DNA of 32,267 nucleotides, taken from CAZIHO01 sp964538875. Lineage in GTDB: Bacteria; Pseudomonadota; Gammaproteobacteria; Chromatiales; Chromatiaceae. The stretch lies in contig CAZIHO010000026.1 of assembly GCA_964538875.1 (NCBI GenBank), positions 1-32,267 on the forward strand, written 5' to 3'. This document shows, in pieces, positions 24,582-32,267 of this stretch (position 1 is its first letter; each line of letters starts with the position of its first letter). The notes below the pieces were generated by a model that saw only the letters and a program-made list of their open reading frames with translations, searched no databases and was not told where the DNA came from. The position numbers and the translations under genes were made by a program.

Positions 24582-27461
24582 TCAGCCCAGCACCCGGCGT
24601 TGCTCCAACAGCGCCCGGATGCCGGCGGCGTCCAGGGGTTTGCTATATAGATAGCCCTGGGCCAGGTCACAGCCGCCCAGGTTCAAAAAGTCCCGCTGTT
24701 CATGATATTCCACACCCTCGGCGATCACCTGGATACCGAGACTGTGGGCCAGCTTGACGATGGCGTCCACGATCTGGGCATTGCTCACGTCATGGGGCAG
24801 AGTCTTGATGAAGGACCGGTCGATCTTGATACGGTCGATGGCGAAGTCCTTGATATAGCTGAGGCTGGAATAGCCGGTGCCGAAGTCATCCAGAGCCAGC
24901 CGAATGCCCTTGGACCGCAACTCCCGCAGATCGGCGATTTGGCGCTCCGCCGATTCCATGACCACACCTTCGGTGATTTCCAGCTCCAGGTCGGCGGGGG
25001 CGATGCCACTGGCATGGAGGATGCTGAATACCCGCCCTACCAGGTCCACCTTGCGACACTGAACCGCCGAAAGATTCACCGCCATGGTCAGGTCCCGGAA
25101 GCCCTCGACCTGCCAGGCCGACAACTGGCGGCACGCTTCCGCCAGCACCCATTCGCCCAGTTCGTGGATCATGCCGATTTCTTCGGCGATGGGGATGAAC
25201 ACCACCGGCGATATGCTGCCAAACTGGGGATTGTGCCAGCGCAGCAAGGCTTCCATACCCACTAGGCGGCCGGTCGGTAACGCCACCTGGGGTTGATAGA
25301 CCACCGACAGTTCCCTATTGGCCAGGGCTAGCCGCAGCGCATGTTCCAGGCGCATCCGGTTCTGGGCCTGATGGTTCATCTCTTCCGTATAGAACTGATA
25401 GTTGTCCCGCCCCCCGTTCTTGGCCTTGTACATGGCCATGTCCGCGTTCTTCAACAGGGTGTCCGGATTGGTGCCATCGGCGGGATACAGGGTGATGCCA
25501 ATGCTGGAGGTGATGCTGAATTCGTACTCGCCGACCCGGATCGGCGCCGCCAGTTCCCGGATGATGCGCCGCGCCAGTTGAGCGGCAGCCTGGCCATCCG
25601 CAATCTGGGGCATGACCACCACGAATTCGTCGCCGCCAAACCGGGCCAGGATCTGGTCGCCGCCGGCCACGCCCTGGAGGCGGCTGCCCACTTCCCGCAA
25701 CACCATGTCGCCGACCCCATGCCCCACCGTGTCGTTGATGTGCTTGAACAGGTCCAGGTCGACGAACAACAGGGCCAGGGGAATGCCGGTGTCCTGGGCT
25801 TGGTCCAGGGCCAGACGCAGGTGGTCCCCCAGGTAATGGCGGTTGGGCAGTCCGGTGAGGGCATCATGGTGAGCCAGGATGCGGACCCGCTCCTGGGCCG
25901 CCTTGAGTTCGCTCACGTCCGTGAACACGCCGATGTAATGGGTGACGCCCACCCCATCCCGCACCGTGCTGATGGTCAGCAATTCTGGATACACATTGCC
26001 GTCCTTACGCCGGTTCCAGATTTCCCCCTGCCACCAGCCCCGCTCCAGGATGCTGGCCCACATGGACTGATAGAAGGCCGGGTCCTGGACGCCGGACGCC
26101 AGCAGACGCGGCGTGTTGCCCAACACCTCGGTGTCCCGGTAGCCGGTGATGGCCAGAAACGAACGGTTGATGGATAGGATGCGCTGCTCCGCGTCCGTGA
26201 TGATGATCCCTTCCGTGGCGTGCTCGAACACCTGTGCCGACAGGCGTAGCTTGGCATTGAGGACCCCCAGATCCCGCTGCCGGGCGTCCAGGGCGCTAAC
26301 CAATTGGTGCAGAGACAGGGACAACCGGCCCACCTCGTCGCGGCTTTCCACCACCGGAATGGGCAGGGATTCACCCCGCAGGCGAATGCCGTCGGCGGCT
26401 TGGGTGATGCGGGTCACGGGTCCGATCACCCGGCCCAGGGTGGCCCACATGGCGGCCAGCAGGCCCAGGGCGGTCAGGGCGGTAACCGCCACCACCTGGG
26501 CGCGCAACCTGTCCGCCGCCTTGAACGCCTCGGCCACGTTTTCCCGCACCAGCGCGATCCACCCCAAACCCGGATAATCCGCATGGCCGTTGCCCTGGCT
26601 GAACCCGGTCAGATACTGCTGGCCGTCCAGCCACCGCTCCACCTGGGCGCCTTGGCCACCACGGCGGGCCGTTTGCACCGCCGCCAGCGCCAAGCTTTGG
26701 GACTGATCCGGCAACTCCGGCGTCCCCATCAAAATATGGCCTTCCCGGTTGAGCAGAAAAACCTCCGGTGGGGCCTGACCCGCCACCGGCTCCAGCAGGG
26801 CGTCCCGCACCTTGCGAGCCCACACCCAACTCAAGTGCCCACACAGGACGCCAATGACCCGCCCCTGGTCATCCCGAATCGGGGCAGATAGGTCCACCAG
26901 GCGCAGGGGCAGATCATCCCCCTCCGCCTTGGGCAACAACTTGGCGAGCAGGAAGGCGTCATGCACGTCCCCGGCGAACGGACCTTCCTTGCCCTTGATG
27001 AACCAGTCCCGGGCCGCCACGCTCTTGCCTTCCAGCAATCGGCCGGTGCCGGCCAGGATGGTGCCCTGATCGTCGGTAAAGCCGATCCAGGCGTAATCCT
27101 CATAACTCGTTTTTAACGATTCCAGGAAGCGCCGCTTGGTATCCAGGGGCACCGCCGGATCCCGGATCAGGTCCAGTCCAGCGACGATGAGGATTTCCCG
27201 GCGCCGCTCGAACATGACCCGGTCCATGCTCTCACCTAAACTGGCGGCCATCTGCCCCAGCAACTGGCCCCGGTCGCCCTCGACCTGGGCGGTGGTTTGG
27301 GTGCCCACCATCAGGCCCATGCCGACGCCGAACACCAGCACCAGGCTGGTCATCCACCAAAACAGGCGGGCACGAACACTATAGGAAGGATGCAGGATGC
27401 GGGCGCCAGCCAGGGGCGCCGTACTGATCGCCAAGGACTGAGAGTTAGCTAAGGTATCCAT
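24582..27461 (-). CDS. dCache-HAMP-PAS-GGDEF-EAL c-di-GMP protein
   Basis: A 959-residue membrane receptor. TM1 (about 28-50) and TM2 (about 322-345) flank a periplasmic dCache-like sensor; HAMP (about 345-395) and PAS (about 405-520) follow. The diguanylate cyclase domain has an intact GGDEF signature (609-613) but AGGD where the inhibitory RxxD site would be, so product inhibition is unlikely. The EAL phosphodiesterase domain keeps its key motifs (EALLRW from Glu737, ELEITE, LALDDFGTGYSSL, VIAEGVE). Both activities may exist; the net direction cannot be told. The ATG at 27461 is preferred over an in-frame TTG at 27470. Confidence 0.92.
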   Translation of the reverse strand: MDTLANSQSLAISTAPLAGARILHPSYSVRARLFWWMTSLVLVFGVGMGLMVGTQTTAQVEGDRGQLLGQMAASLGESMDRVMFERRREILIVAGLDLIRDPAVPLDTKRRFLESLKTSYEDYAWIGFTDDQGTILAGTGRLLEGKSVAARDWFIKGKEGPFAGDVHDAFLLAKLLPKAEGDDLPLRLVDLSAPIRDDQGRVIGVLCGHLSWVWARKVRDALLEPVAGQAPPEVFLLNREGHILMGTPELPDQSQSLALAAVQTARRGGQGAQVERWLDGQQYLTGFSQGNGHADYPGLGWIALVRENVAEAFKAADRLRAQVVAVTALTALGLLAAMWATLGRVIGPVTRITQAADGIRLRGESLPIPVVESRDEVGRLSLSLHQLVSALDARQRDLGVLNAKLRLSAQVFEHATEGIIITDAEQRILSINRSFLAITGYRDTEVLGNTPRLLASGVQDPAFYQSMWASILERGWWQGEIWNRRKDGNVYPELLTISTVRDGVGVTHYIGVFTDVSELKAAQERVRILAHHDALTGLPNRHYLGDHLRLALDQAQDTGIPLALLFVDLDLFKHINDTVGHGVGDMVLREVGSRLQGVAGGDQILARFGGDEFVVVMPQIADGQAAAQLARRIIRELAAPIRVGEYEFSITSSIGITLYPADGTNPDTLLKNADMAMYKAKNGGRDNYQFYTEEMNHQAQNRMRLEHALRLALANRELSVVYQPQVALPTGRLVGMEALLRWHNPQFGSISPVVFIPIAEEIGMIHELGEWVLAEACRQLSAWQVEGFRDLTMAVNLSAVQCRKVDLVGRVFSILHASGIAPADLELEITEGVVMESAERQIADLRELRSKGIRLALDDFGTGYSSLSYIKDFAIDRIKIDRSFIKTLPHDVSNAQIVDAIVKLAHSLGIQVIAEGVEYHEQRDFLNLGGCDLAQGYLYSKPLDAAGIRALLEQRRVLG

Positions 27462-27776
27462 AGGTCCCAAATGGGCAAAAAGAATAGATTTTGGTCGTTG
27501 TTTGCGGTTGCCACTCCGAAGTCACCCGCAGCGGCCAACAGAGTCTAGTAGCAAAATCTGGGAATTTTTTGACCTATTTCGGTATTTATCACCTTTATTA
27601 GGGATAATCCCGAAATGGGGGACTGGACCTAAGCAGGGTTCCCGCGCCTGACCCCGGTTGGCTGGGTTAGCCTGGGAATTGGCCTGGAGCGGAGCGCTCC
27701 GAGGCCTGGCAAACAGAGCGTCTGGATTGGTGCAATTAGAATCTGGAGGCCATCCACCAGCCCCAGCGCCCGGCCA
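27462..27776. other. Intergenic region upstream of the GGDEF-EAL gene
   Basis: 315 bases without a gene. The part near 27541-27620 is distinctly AT-rich for this genome and holds ATTTCGG (27576-27582) and CCGAAAT (27610-27616) as an inverted repeat around GGGATAATCCC, a likely regulatory site for the minus-strand gene. Nearer to the AIM24 stop, 27681-27706 forms a 10-bp hairpin (GGCCT-GGAGC / GCTCC-G-AGGCC, one bulge) that may end the AIM24 transcript. Confidence 0.4.
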
Positions 27777-28601
27777 TCAGGTACGGGTGGTGGCGTTACC
27801 CCGGCTGTCCGCCAGGTTGGCATAACTGCCGGCCGCTTTGATCTTGTGGTAAACGCCTTGGGTGGGAGCGATCCAGACCACACCGGGCCCGGTAAAGGTT
27901 TGCAGCAGGGCTTCGCCGCTGGTCAGGGACTGAAACAGGGTCTTGGCGGATTTTTCCGCCTGGAAGGTCACCGTCGAGGTCCTGGCGAAGGCAAAGTTGC
28001 CGTCCACCGACAACTTCTCCCCCTTGTCCAACTCGATCATCAGTAATTCACTGGCCGGCACCGGCGTATTGAGCACTACCACGCCGCTCCCCTTGATTTC
28101 CGTCTGAAAGAATCCCTCGCCGCCGAACAGGGCGCTGGAAATATTTCTTTGCAGCACGGCGGTCACCGCAAGCCCGGCGGAAGCGCAATAAAATGCCCCC
28201 TTGTCCACCACCAGGGCCTCGTCCTCGATTTGCACCAACATGAAATGGCCGAAGGTCGGCTCCAGGAAAACTTCCCCGCTGCCGCTGATCTTGGACTGAA
28301 ACAGGGTTTCGCCGGTCACCAATTTGCGCATCAGACCGCGCGCCAACCCGCCCTGGACGCCGGACTCCAGCCGCAGGTCACCGCGCATGAAGTACAGGGC
28401 CCGGGGTTCGATGGCGATCTCGCTCTGGGTCAGGGTCACCCGGACCATCTTGAGGTGGATATTCGCCTGATTGACCAGAAAAATCTTTTCTGCCACGGCC
28501 AGGTCGTCGGAGCCTTGCAGCTTCTGGTAGCACACCACTTCGAACAAGGCGCCCGGCGCCTTCTCCGTGTCGATCACCTGGAACACCGGGCTAGTCAGCA
28601 T
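27777..28601 (-). CDS. AIM24 family protein (TIGR00266-like)
   Basis: A 274-residue soluble beta-rich protein of the AIM24/TIGR00266 family. The fold is a pseudo-symmetric double beta-helix; visible repeated elements are LYFMRGDLRLESG, GSGEVFLEPTFGHF, GEGFFQTEIKGSGVVVLN and GPGVVWIAPTQ. The yeast namesake sits in mitochondria and affects cristae; the role in bacteria is unknown. The ATG at 28601 is chosen because GGAG lies six bases upstream; a TTG at 28613 is in frame but has none. It is not linked to its neighbours by overlap. The AIM24 domain here is somewhat longer than the usual 220-230 residues because of a C-terminal extension (KIKAAGSYANLADSRG). Confidence 0.85.
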   Translation of the reverse strand: MLTSPVFQVIDTEKAPGALFEVVCYQKLQGSDDLAVAEKIFLVNQANIHLKMVRVTLTQSEIAIEPRALYFMRGDLRLESGVQGGLARGLMRKLVTGETLFQSKISGSGEVFLEPTFGHFMLVQIEDEALVVDKGAFYCASAGLAVTAVLQRNISSALFGGEGFFQTEIKGSGVVVLNTPVPASELLMIELDKGEKLSVDGNFAFARTSTVTFQAEKSAKTLFQSLTSGEALLQTFTGPGVVWIAPTQGVYHKIKAAGSYANLADSRGNATTRT

Positions 28602-28762
28602 ACTTGGCTCCAAGCTTGCCAGGCTAACGCCTGGGGATGGGGAGAGCGAGTCCGGGCCAGCGGCCTCTGACCGGCCCAGACAAATTTGGCGAAGCCGCCA
28701 CCGGCGCCGCAGCGGCGGGATTCAGCCGGAGCGGCCAATCCAATCCGGACATGCCGGCCCGC

Positions 28763-28796
28763 AAAAACGCCAAAGGCCGCTTGCGGCGGCCTTTGG
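28763..28796 (-). terminator. Intrinsic terminator of the tRNA gene
   Basis: A perfect 11-bp stem (CCAAAGGCCGC at 28770-28780, GCGGCCTTTGG at 28786-28796, five-base loop) is followed on the minus strand by CGTTTTTGC. It begins 24 bases after the tRNA 3' end and is a textbook Rho-independent terminator. Confidence 0.85.
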
Positions 28797-28819
28797 TTGC
28801 TTGCGGATCAAGCCGCTGT

Positions 28820-28894
28820 TGGTGGGCGCGGCTGGGTTCGAACCAGCGACCCCTGCCGTGTGAAGACAGTGCTCTTCCACTGAGCTACGCGCCC
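28820..28894 (-). tRNA. tRNA-Val(CAC)
   Basis: A complete 75-base cloverleaf on the minus strand with an encoded CCA. The acceptor stem is GGGCGCG/CGCGCCC with discriminator A, the D stem GCTC/GAGC, the anticodon stem CTGTC/GGCAG (one T-G pair), the loop TTCACAC with anticodon CAC, and the T stem GCTGG/CCAGC with TTCGAAC. It reads GUG valine codons; A35, C36 and A73 agree with valine identity. It stands alone, with its own promoter and terminator. Confidence 0.95.
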
Positions 28895-28958
28895 AATTGG
28901 CGTTGCCGCCGGCGGTTTCTGCCGCCCCTTCTCGCTGGACGGCGTGGAAGGAAGGCGT

Positions 28959-28987
28959 ATTTTAGGGGCTACCCGCGAGGCCGTCAA
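28959..28987 (-). promoter_or_regulatory. Promoter of tRNA-Val
   Basis: On the minus strand TTGACG (28987-28982) and TAAAAT (28964-28959) are separated by exactly 17 bases, a strong sigma-70 promoter. It would start transcription about 57 bases before the tRNA. Confidence 0.7.
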
Positions 28988-29021
28988 ATGGCGTCTTGTC
29001 GCTGCTGGGAATGGCTTGGGA

Positions 29022-29027
29022 TACAAT
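29022..29027 (+). promoter_or_regulatory. Candidate -10 box of gltX
   Basis: TACAAT lies 38 bases before the gltX ATG. The best -35-like element (TTGTCG, 28996-29001) is 20 bases upstream, wider than ideal. It is divergent from the tRNA promoter. Confidence 0.35.
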
Positions 29028-29064
29028 CCGCGACTTTCTGTTCAGCCGGAAAATCCATCAGCCC

Positions 29065-30462
29065 ATGAGCGTCCGTACCCGCTTCGCCCCCAGTCCCACC
29101 GGCTATCTGCACGTCGGCGGGGCACGCACCGCCCTGTTCTCCTGGTTGTTCGCCCGTAAGCACGGCGGCACCTTCATTCTGCGGATCGAGGATACGGATC
29201 TGGAGCGTTCCACCCCGGAGTCGGTCAACGCCATCCTGGAGGGCATGACTTGGCTAGGGCTGGACTATGACGAGGGTCCCTTTTTCCAAACCAAGCGCTT
29301 TGATCGTTATAACCAGGTGATCGACCAGCTCTTGGCCCAGGGCCTGGCGTACCGCTGTGACTGCCCCAGGGAACGGCTGGAGTCGCTACGGGAAAGCCAG
29401 ATGGCCCAGAAGGTAAAGCCCCGCTACGACGGCCGCTGCCAAGGCCGGGACATCGACCCCGCCACGCCCCATGTGATCCGCTTCCGCAACCCGGTATCCG
29501 GCTCAGTGCGGGTGGATGACCTGGTGCAGGGGCCGGTGACCTTCAGTAACGAAGAGCTGGATGATCTCATCATCCGCCGCACCGACGGCTCGCCCACCTA
29601 TAACCTGAGCGTGGTGGTGGACGACATGGACATGGACATCAGCCATGTGATTCGGGGCGATGACCACCTGAATAACACGCCGCGTCAGATTAACATTCTG
29701 CGCGCCCTGGGCCGGGAGCCGCCCCGCTACGCCCATGTACCCATGATCCTGGGCGACGACGGCGCCCGGCTGTCCAAGCGGCACGGCGCGGTGAGCGTGG
29801 TCCAGTACCGGGACGCAGGCTATTTGCCAGAGGCGCTGCTCAATTATTTGGTGCGGCTCGGCTGGTCCCACGGCGACCAGGAACTGTTCAGCATCGACCA
29901 GATGATCGAGTTATTCGACATCGGCCAGGTGAATAAGTCCGCGTCCAGCTTCAATACCGGCAAGTTGTTGTGGCTGAATCAGCAGTATTTGACCAACGGA
30001 GACCCGGCCCGGGTCGCCCGGCTGCTGAGCCCCCATCTGGGCCACTTGGGCATCGACCCCAGCCAGGGGCCGGACCTGGTGGACGTGGTGCGGGCCCAAC
30101 AGGGCCGGGGCCAGACGCTGGTAGAAATGGCGGACATCAGCGCCTTTTTCTACCAGGATTTCGCCGAATACGAGGACAAGGCGGCGGCCAAACATCTGCG
30201 GCCGGAAGCACGGGAACCCCTGGCCGAGGCCCGCGCCGCCCTGGCGGAGTTGGAGGATTGGACCCCGGAGCGGATTCACCAAAGCCTGCAAGAATTGGCG
30301 GCCCGCTTGGCACTGGGCCTGGGCAAGATCGCCCAGCCCCTGCGGGTGGCGGTGGTGGGCCGGGCCGCCTCGCCCGGAATTGATGTCACCCTGTACCTGG
30401 TGGGGCGAGACGCCTGCCTACGCCGCATCGACCGCGCCCTGGCCCGGTTGTCTGCCTCCTAA
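29065..30462 (+). CDS. gltX: Glutamyl-tRNA synthetase
   Basis: A 465-residue class I synthetase that charges tRNA-Glu with glutamate in the cytosol. The HIGH-like motif is in APSPTGYLHVGGA near the N-terminus, and the KMSKS-like motif is RLSKRHG. An anticodon-binding helical domain fills the C-terminal third; the length matches the bacterial type. The zinc-knuckle positions start as in E. coli (Cys-x-Cys, 24 residues, Cys), but the fourth ligand, His in E. coli, is Gly here (RCQGRD). The start is the ATG at 29065, where the family alignment begins (MSVRTRFAPSP); in-frame codons upstream to 28996 are not needed. With glnS next door it is probably a discriminating enzyme. Confidence 0.97.
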   Translation: MSVRTRFAPSPTGYLHVGGARTALFSWLFARKHGGTFILRIEDTDLERSTPESVNAILEGMTWLGLDYDEGPFFQTKRFDRYNQVIDQLLAQGLAYRCDCPRERLESLRESQMAQKVKPRYDGRCQGRDIDPATPHVIRFRNPVSGSVRVDDLVQGPVTFSNEELDDLIIRRTDGSPTYNLSVVVDDMDMDISHVIRGDDHLNNTPRQINILRALGREPPRYAHVPMILGDDGARLSKRHGAVSVVQYRDAGYLPEALLNYLVRLGWSHGDQELFSIDQMIELFDIGQVNKSASSFNTGKLLWLNQQYLTNGDPARVARLLSPHLGHLGIDPSQGPDLVDVVRAQQGRGQTLVEMADISAFFYQDFAEYEDKAAAKHLRPEAREPLAEARAALAELEDWTPERIHQSLQELAARLALGLGKIAQPLRVAVVGRAASPGIDVTLYLVGRDACLRRIDRALARLSAS

Positions 30463-30488
30463 CCACCGCTACCTGGAACTTGAATCCG

Positions 30489-32165
30489 ATGACCGAGCCC
30501 ACTCCCGCCCCCGTCAGCAACTTTATCCGGCAGATCATCGACATGGATCTGCGCACCGGCAAGCACAGCCTGATCGCCACCCGCTTCCCGCCGGAGCCCA
30601 ATGGTTATCTGCACATCGGTCACGCCAAGTCCGTGTGCCTCAATTTCGGCATCGCCCGGGATTACCAGGGCACCTGCAACCTGCGCTTTGACGACACCAA
30701 TCCCCACAAGGAAAACCTTGAGTTCGTCGAGTCCATCAAGAACGACGTGCGCTGGCTGGGTTTTTCCTGGGATAACCGGGAATATTACGCATCCGATTAC
30801 TTTGAGCGGATTTACCAGTTTGCCGAGGAACTGATCGGCAAGGGCCTGGCTTATGTGGATGACCTGAGCCACGAGGAAATCCGCGCCCACCGGGGCACCC
30901 TCACCGAACCAGGCCGGGCAAGTCCTTACCGTGAGCGGTCCATCGATGACAACCTGGACCTATTCAGACGGATGCGCGCCGGAGAGTTCCCGGACGGCGC
31001 CCGGGTGTTGCGGGCCAAGATCGACATGGCGTCCCCCAACATCAATCTGCGGGACCCCACCCTGTACCGCATCCGGCACGGCGTGGTCCATCATCAGACC
31101 GGCACCGAATGGTGCCTGTACCCCATGTACGACTTCACCCATCCCATCTCGGATGCCCTGGAAGGCATCACCCATTCCCTCTGCACCCTGGAATTCGAGG
31201 ACCACCGGCCCCTGTACGACTGGACCGTGGAAAACATTTCCGTGGGGTGCCGGCCGCGCCAGATTGAGTTTTCCCGGCTCAACCTGGAATACACGGTGAT
31301 GAGCAAGCGCCGCCTGACCCGCTTGGTGGACGAGGGCCATGTACAAGGCTGGGACGATCCCCGCATGCCGACCCTGGCGGGACTACGCCGGCGGGGTTAT
31401 ACACCTGAATCCATCCGGGTGTTCTGCGACCGGGTGGGCGTCACCAAGTCCGACAACCTGGTGGAAATGAGCCTGTTGGAGAACTGCATCCGGGAAGACC
31501 TGGATCGCCACGCGCCCCGCCGCCTCGGGGTGCTGCAACCCCTGCGGCTAGTCATCCTCAATTACCCGGAGGATGGCGAGGAGCTGCTGCCGGCCGCCAA
31601 CCATCCCAAGGACGAGTCCCAGGGCAGCCGGCAAATCGCCTTTTGCCGGGAGCTGTACATCGACCGGGACGACTTCCGGGAACAGGCGCCCAGCGGCTAC
31701 AAGCGCCTGATCGCGGGCGGCGAGACGCGCCTGCGCCACGCCTATGTGATTCGCTGCCAGGAAGTGGTGAAGGACGCCGCCGGCGAAATTCAGGAACTCC
31801 GCTGCACCTATGACCCCGGCACCCTCGGCAAGAATCCCGAGGGACGCAAGGTCAAGGGCGTCATCCACTGGGTATCCGCCCGCCACGCCTTGAAAGCGGA
31901 AGTGCGCCTCTACGACCGGCTGTTCAACCACCCTACGCCGGACGCCACCAAGGATGGCCAGGACTTCATCGCCCACCTGAACCCCAATTCCCAGCGCATC
32001 CTGTCCCCCTGCTGGGTGGAACCCGCCCTGGCCGACGCCCAACCCGGCACGCCGGTGCAGTTGGAGCGGGAAGGCTATTTCGTGCGGGACACCGGACCCT
32101 CGGCGGACGGGGGCCTGGTCTTCAACCGCACCGTCACCCTGCGGGACTCCTGGGAACGGGGTTAA
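30489..32165 (+). CDS. glnS: Glutaminyl-tRNA synthetase
   Basis: A 558-residue class I synthetase that attaches glutamine to tRNA-Gln. The HIGH motif is in PEPNGYLHIGHAKS and the KMSKS-like motif is VMSKRRL. The catalytic core is followed by two beta-barrel anticodon-binding domains; the length is close to the 554 residues of E. coli GlnS. The ATG at 30489 is taken because the extra upstream codon (TTG at 30480) adds only three residues. The gene follows gltX after 26 bases, so the two related synthetases are likely one transcription unit. Nothing marks a terminator in the 100 bases left after its stop. Confidence 0.97.
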   Translation: MTEPTPAPVSNFIRQIIDMDLRTGKHSLIATRFPPEPNGYLHIGHAKSVCLNFGIARDYQGTCNLRFDDTNPHKENLEFVESIKNDVRWLGFSWDNREYYASDYFERIYQFAEELIGKGLAYVDDLSHEEIRAHRGTLTEPGRASPYRERSIDDNLDLFRRMRAGEFPDGARVLRAKIDMASPNINLRDPTLYRIRHGVVHHQTGTEWCLYPMYDFTHPISDALEGITHSLCTLEFEDHRPLYDWTVENISVGCRPRQIEFSRLNLEYTVMSKRRLTRLVDEGHVQGWDDPRMPTLAGLRRRGYTPESIRVFCDRVGVTKSDNLVEMSLLENCIREDLDRHAPRRLGVLQPLRLVILNYPEDGEELLPAANHPKDESQGSRQIAFCRELYIDRDDFREQAPSGYKRLIAGGETRLRHAYVIRCQEVVKDAAGEIQELRCTYDPGTLGKNPEGRKVKGVIHWVSARHALKAEVRLYDRLFNHPTPDATKDGQDFIAHLNPNSQRILSPCWVEPALADAQPGTPVQLEREGYFVRDTGPSADGGLVFNRTVTLRDSWERG

Positions 32166-32267
32166 GGGTCCGGTGGCAGACTAGGCGCCTGCCTGGCCCG
32201 CGTCACCTAGCGCCGGAGCGGCTCGCCGCCTCGGACTTGCCTGCCCCGGACAGTCTGGCCCAGCATT

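Noticed and set aside
1..32267. CRISPR arrays, transposases, integrases, phage genes, rRNA
   Set aside because: No regularly spaced repeats, no such protein signatures and no rRNA-like blocks were seen on either strand.
32166..32267. End of a further gene at the right edge
   Set aside because: Several short frames are open on the minus strand, but none is distinguishable by composition or motif in 100 bases.

Overview
The window is GC-rich chromosomal DNA from a proteobacterium, most likely a gammaproteobacterium. Supporting signs are a discriminating-type gltX next to a bacterial glnS, a YdcH/DUF465 protein, a DUF349 protein, an NnrS protein, an RND pump and multi-PAS signalling proteins. 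A methanotroph-like or purple-sulfur-like lineage would fit, but the sequence does not decide this. I see no phage genes, transposases, CRISPR arrays or rRNA, and base composition is uniform, so the region looks like ordinary chromosome rich in signalling genes.

Left part (1-9.5 kb). A possible gene end and a plus-strand hairpin are followed by a minus-strand RRM RNA-binding protein. The 655-base gap after it holds a promoter with a long leader and a cluster of nested inverted repeats that may be a small RNA. Next come a secreted parvulin-type prolyl isomerase and an NnrS membrane protein with a perfect FNR/NNR-type palindrome upstream. A convergent ispG-hydrolase pair runs into the nnrS 3' end. 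Divergent from ispG is a tightly overlapping three-gene cluster: a GT39-type glycosyltransferase, a sialidase/BNR-repeat exported protein and an unknown membrane protein. A YdcH/DUF465 gene follows.

Middle part (9.5-16.9 kb). This holds a small hypothetical protein, a YcbL-like metallo-hydrolase, a 958-residue DUF349 protein overlapping an NTF2-like gene, and a FixL/FixJ-like pair consisting of a three-PAS histidine kinase and a LuxR-type regulator.

Right part (17-32.3 kb). An RND permease without an adaptor gene is followed by a very large hybrid kinase (LytS-type membrane sensor, four PAS, GAF, kinase, receiver, HPt). A dCache-HAMP-PAS-GGDEF-EAL protein is convergent with it. Then come an AIM24-family protein, tRNA-Val(CAC) with its own promoter and terminator, and gltX followed by glnS.

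Regulation is the main theme: oxygen/NO-type control of nnrS, two phosphorelay systems and one c-di-GMP protein lie within 13 kb around an efflux permease. Whether these modules act on each other is inference.
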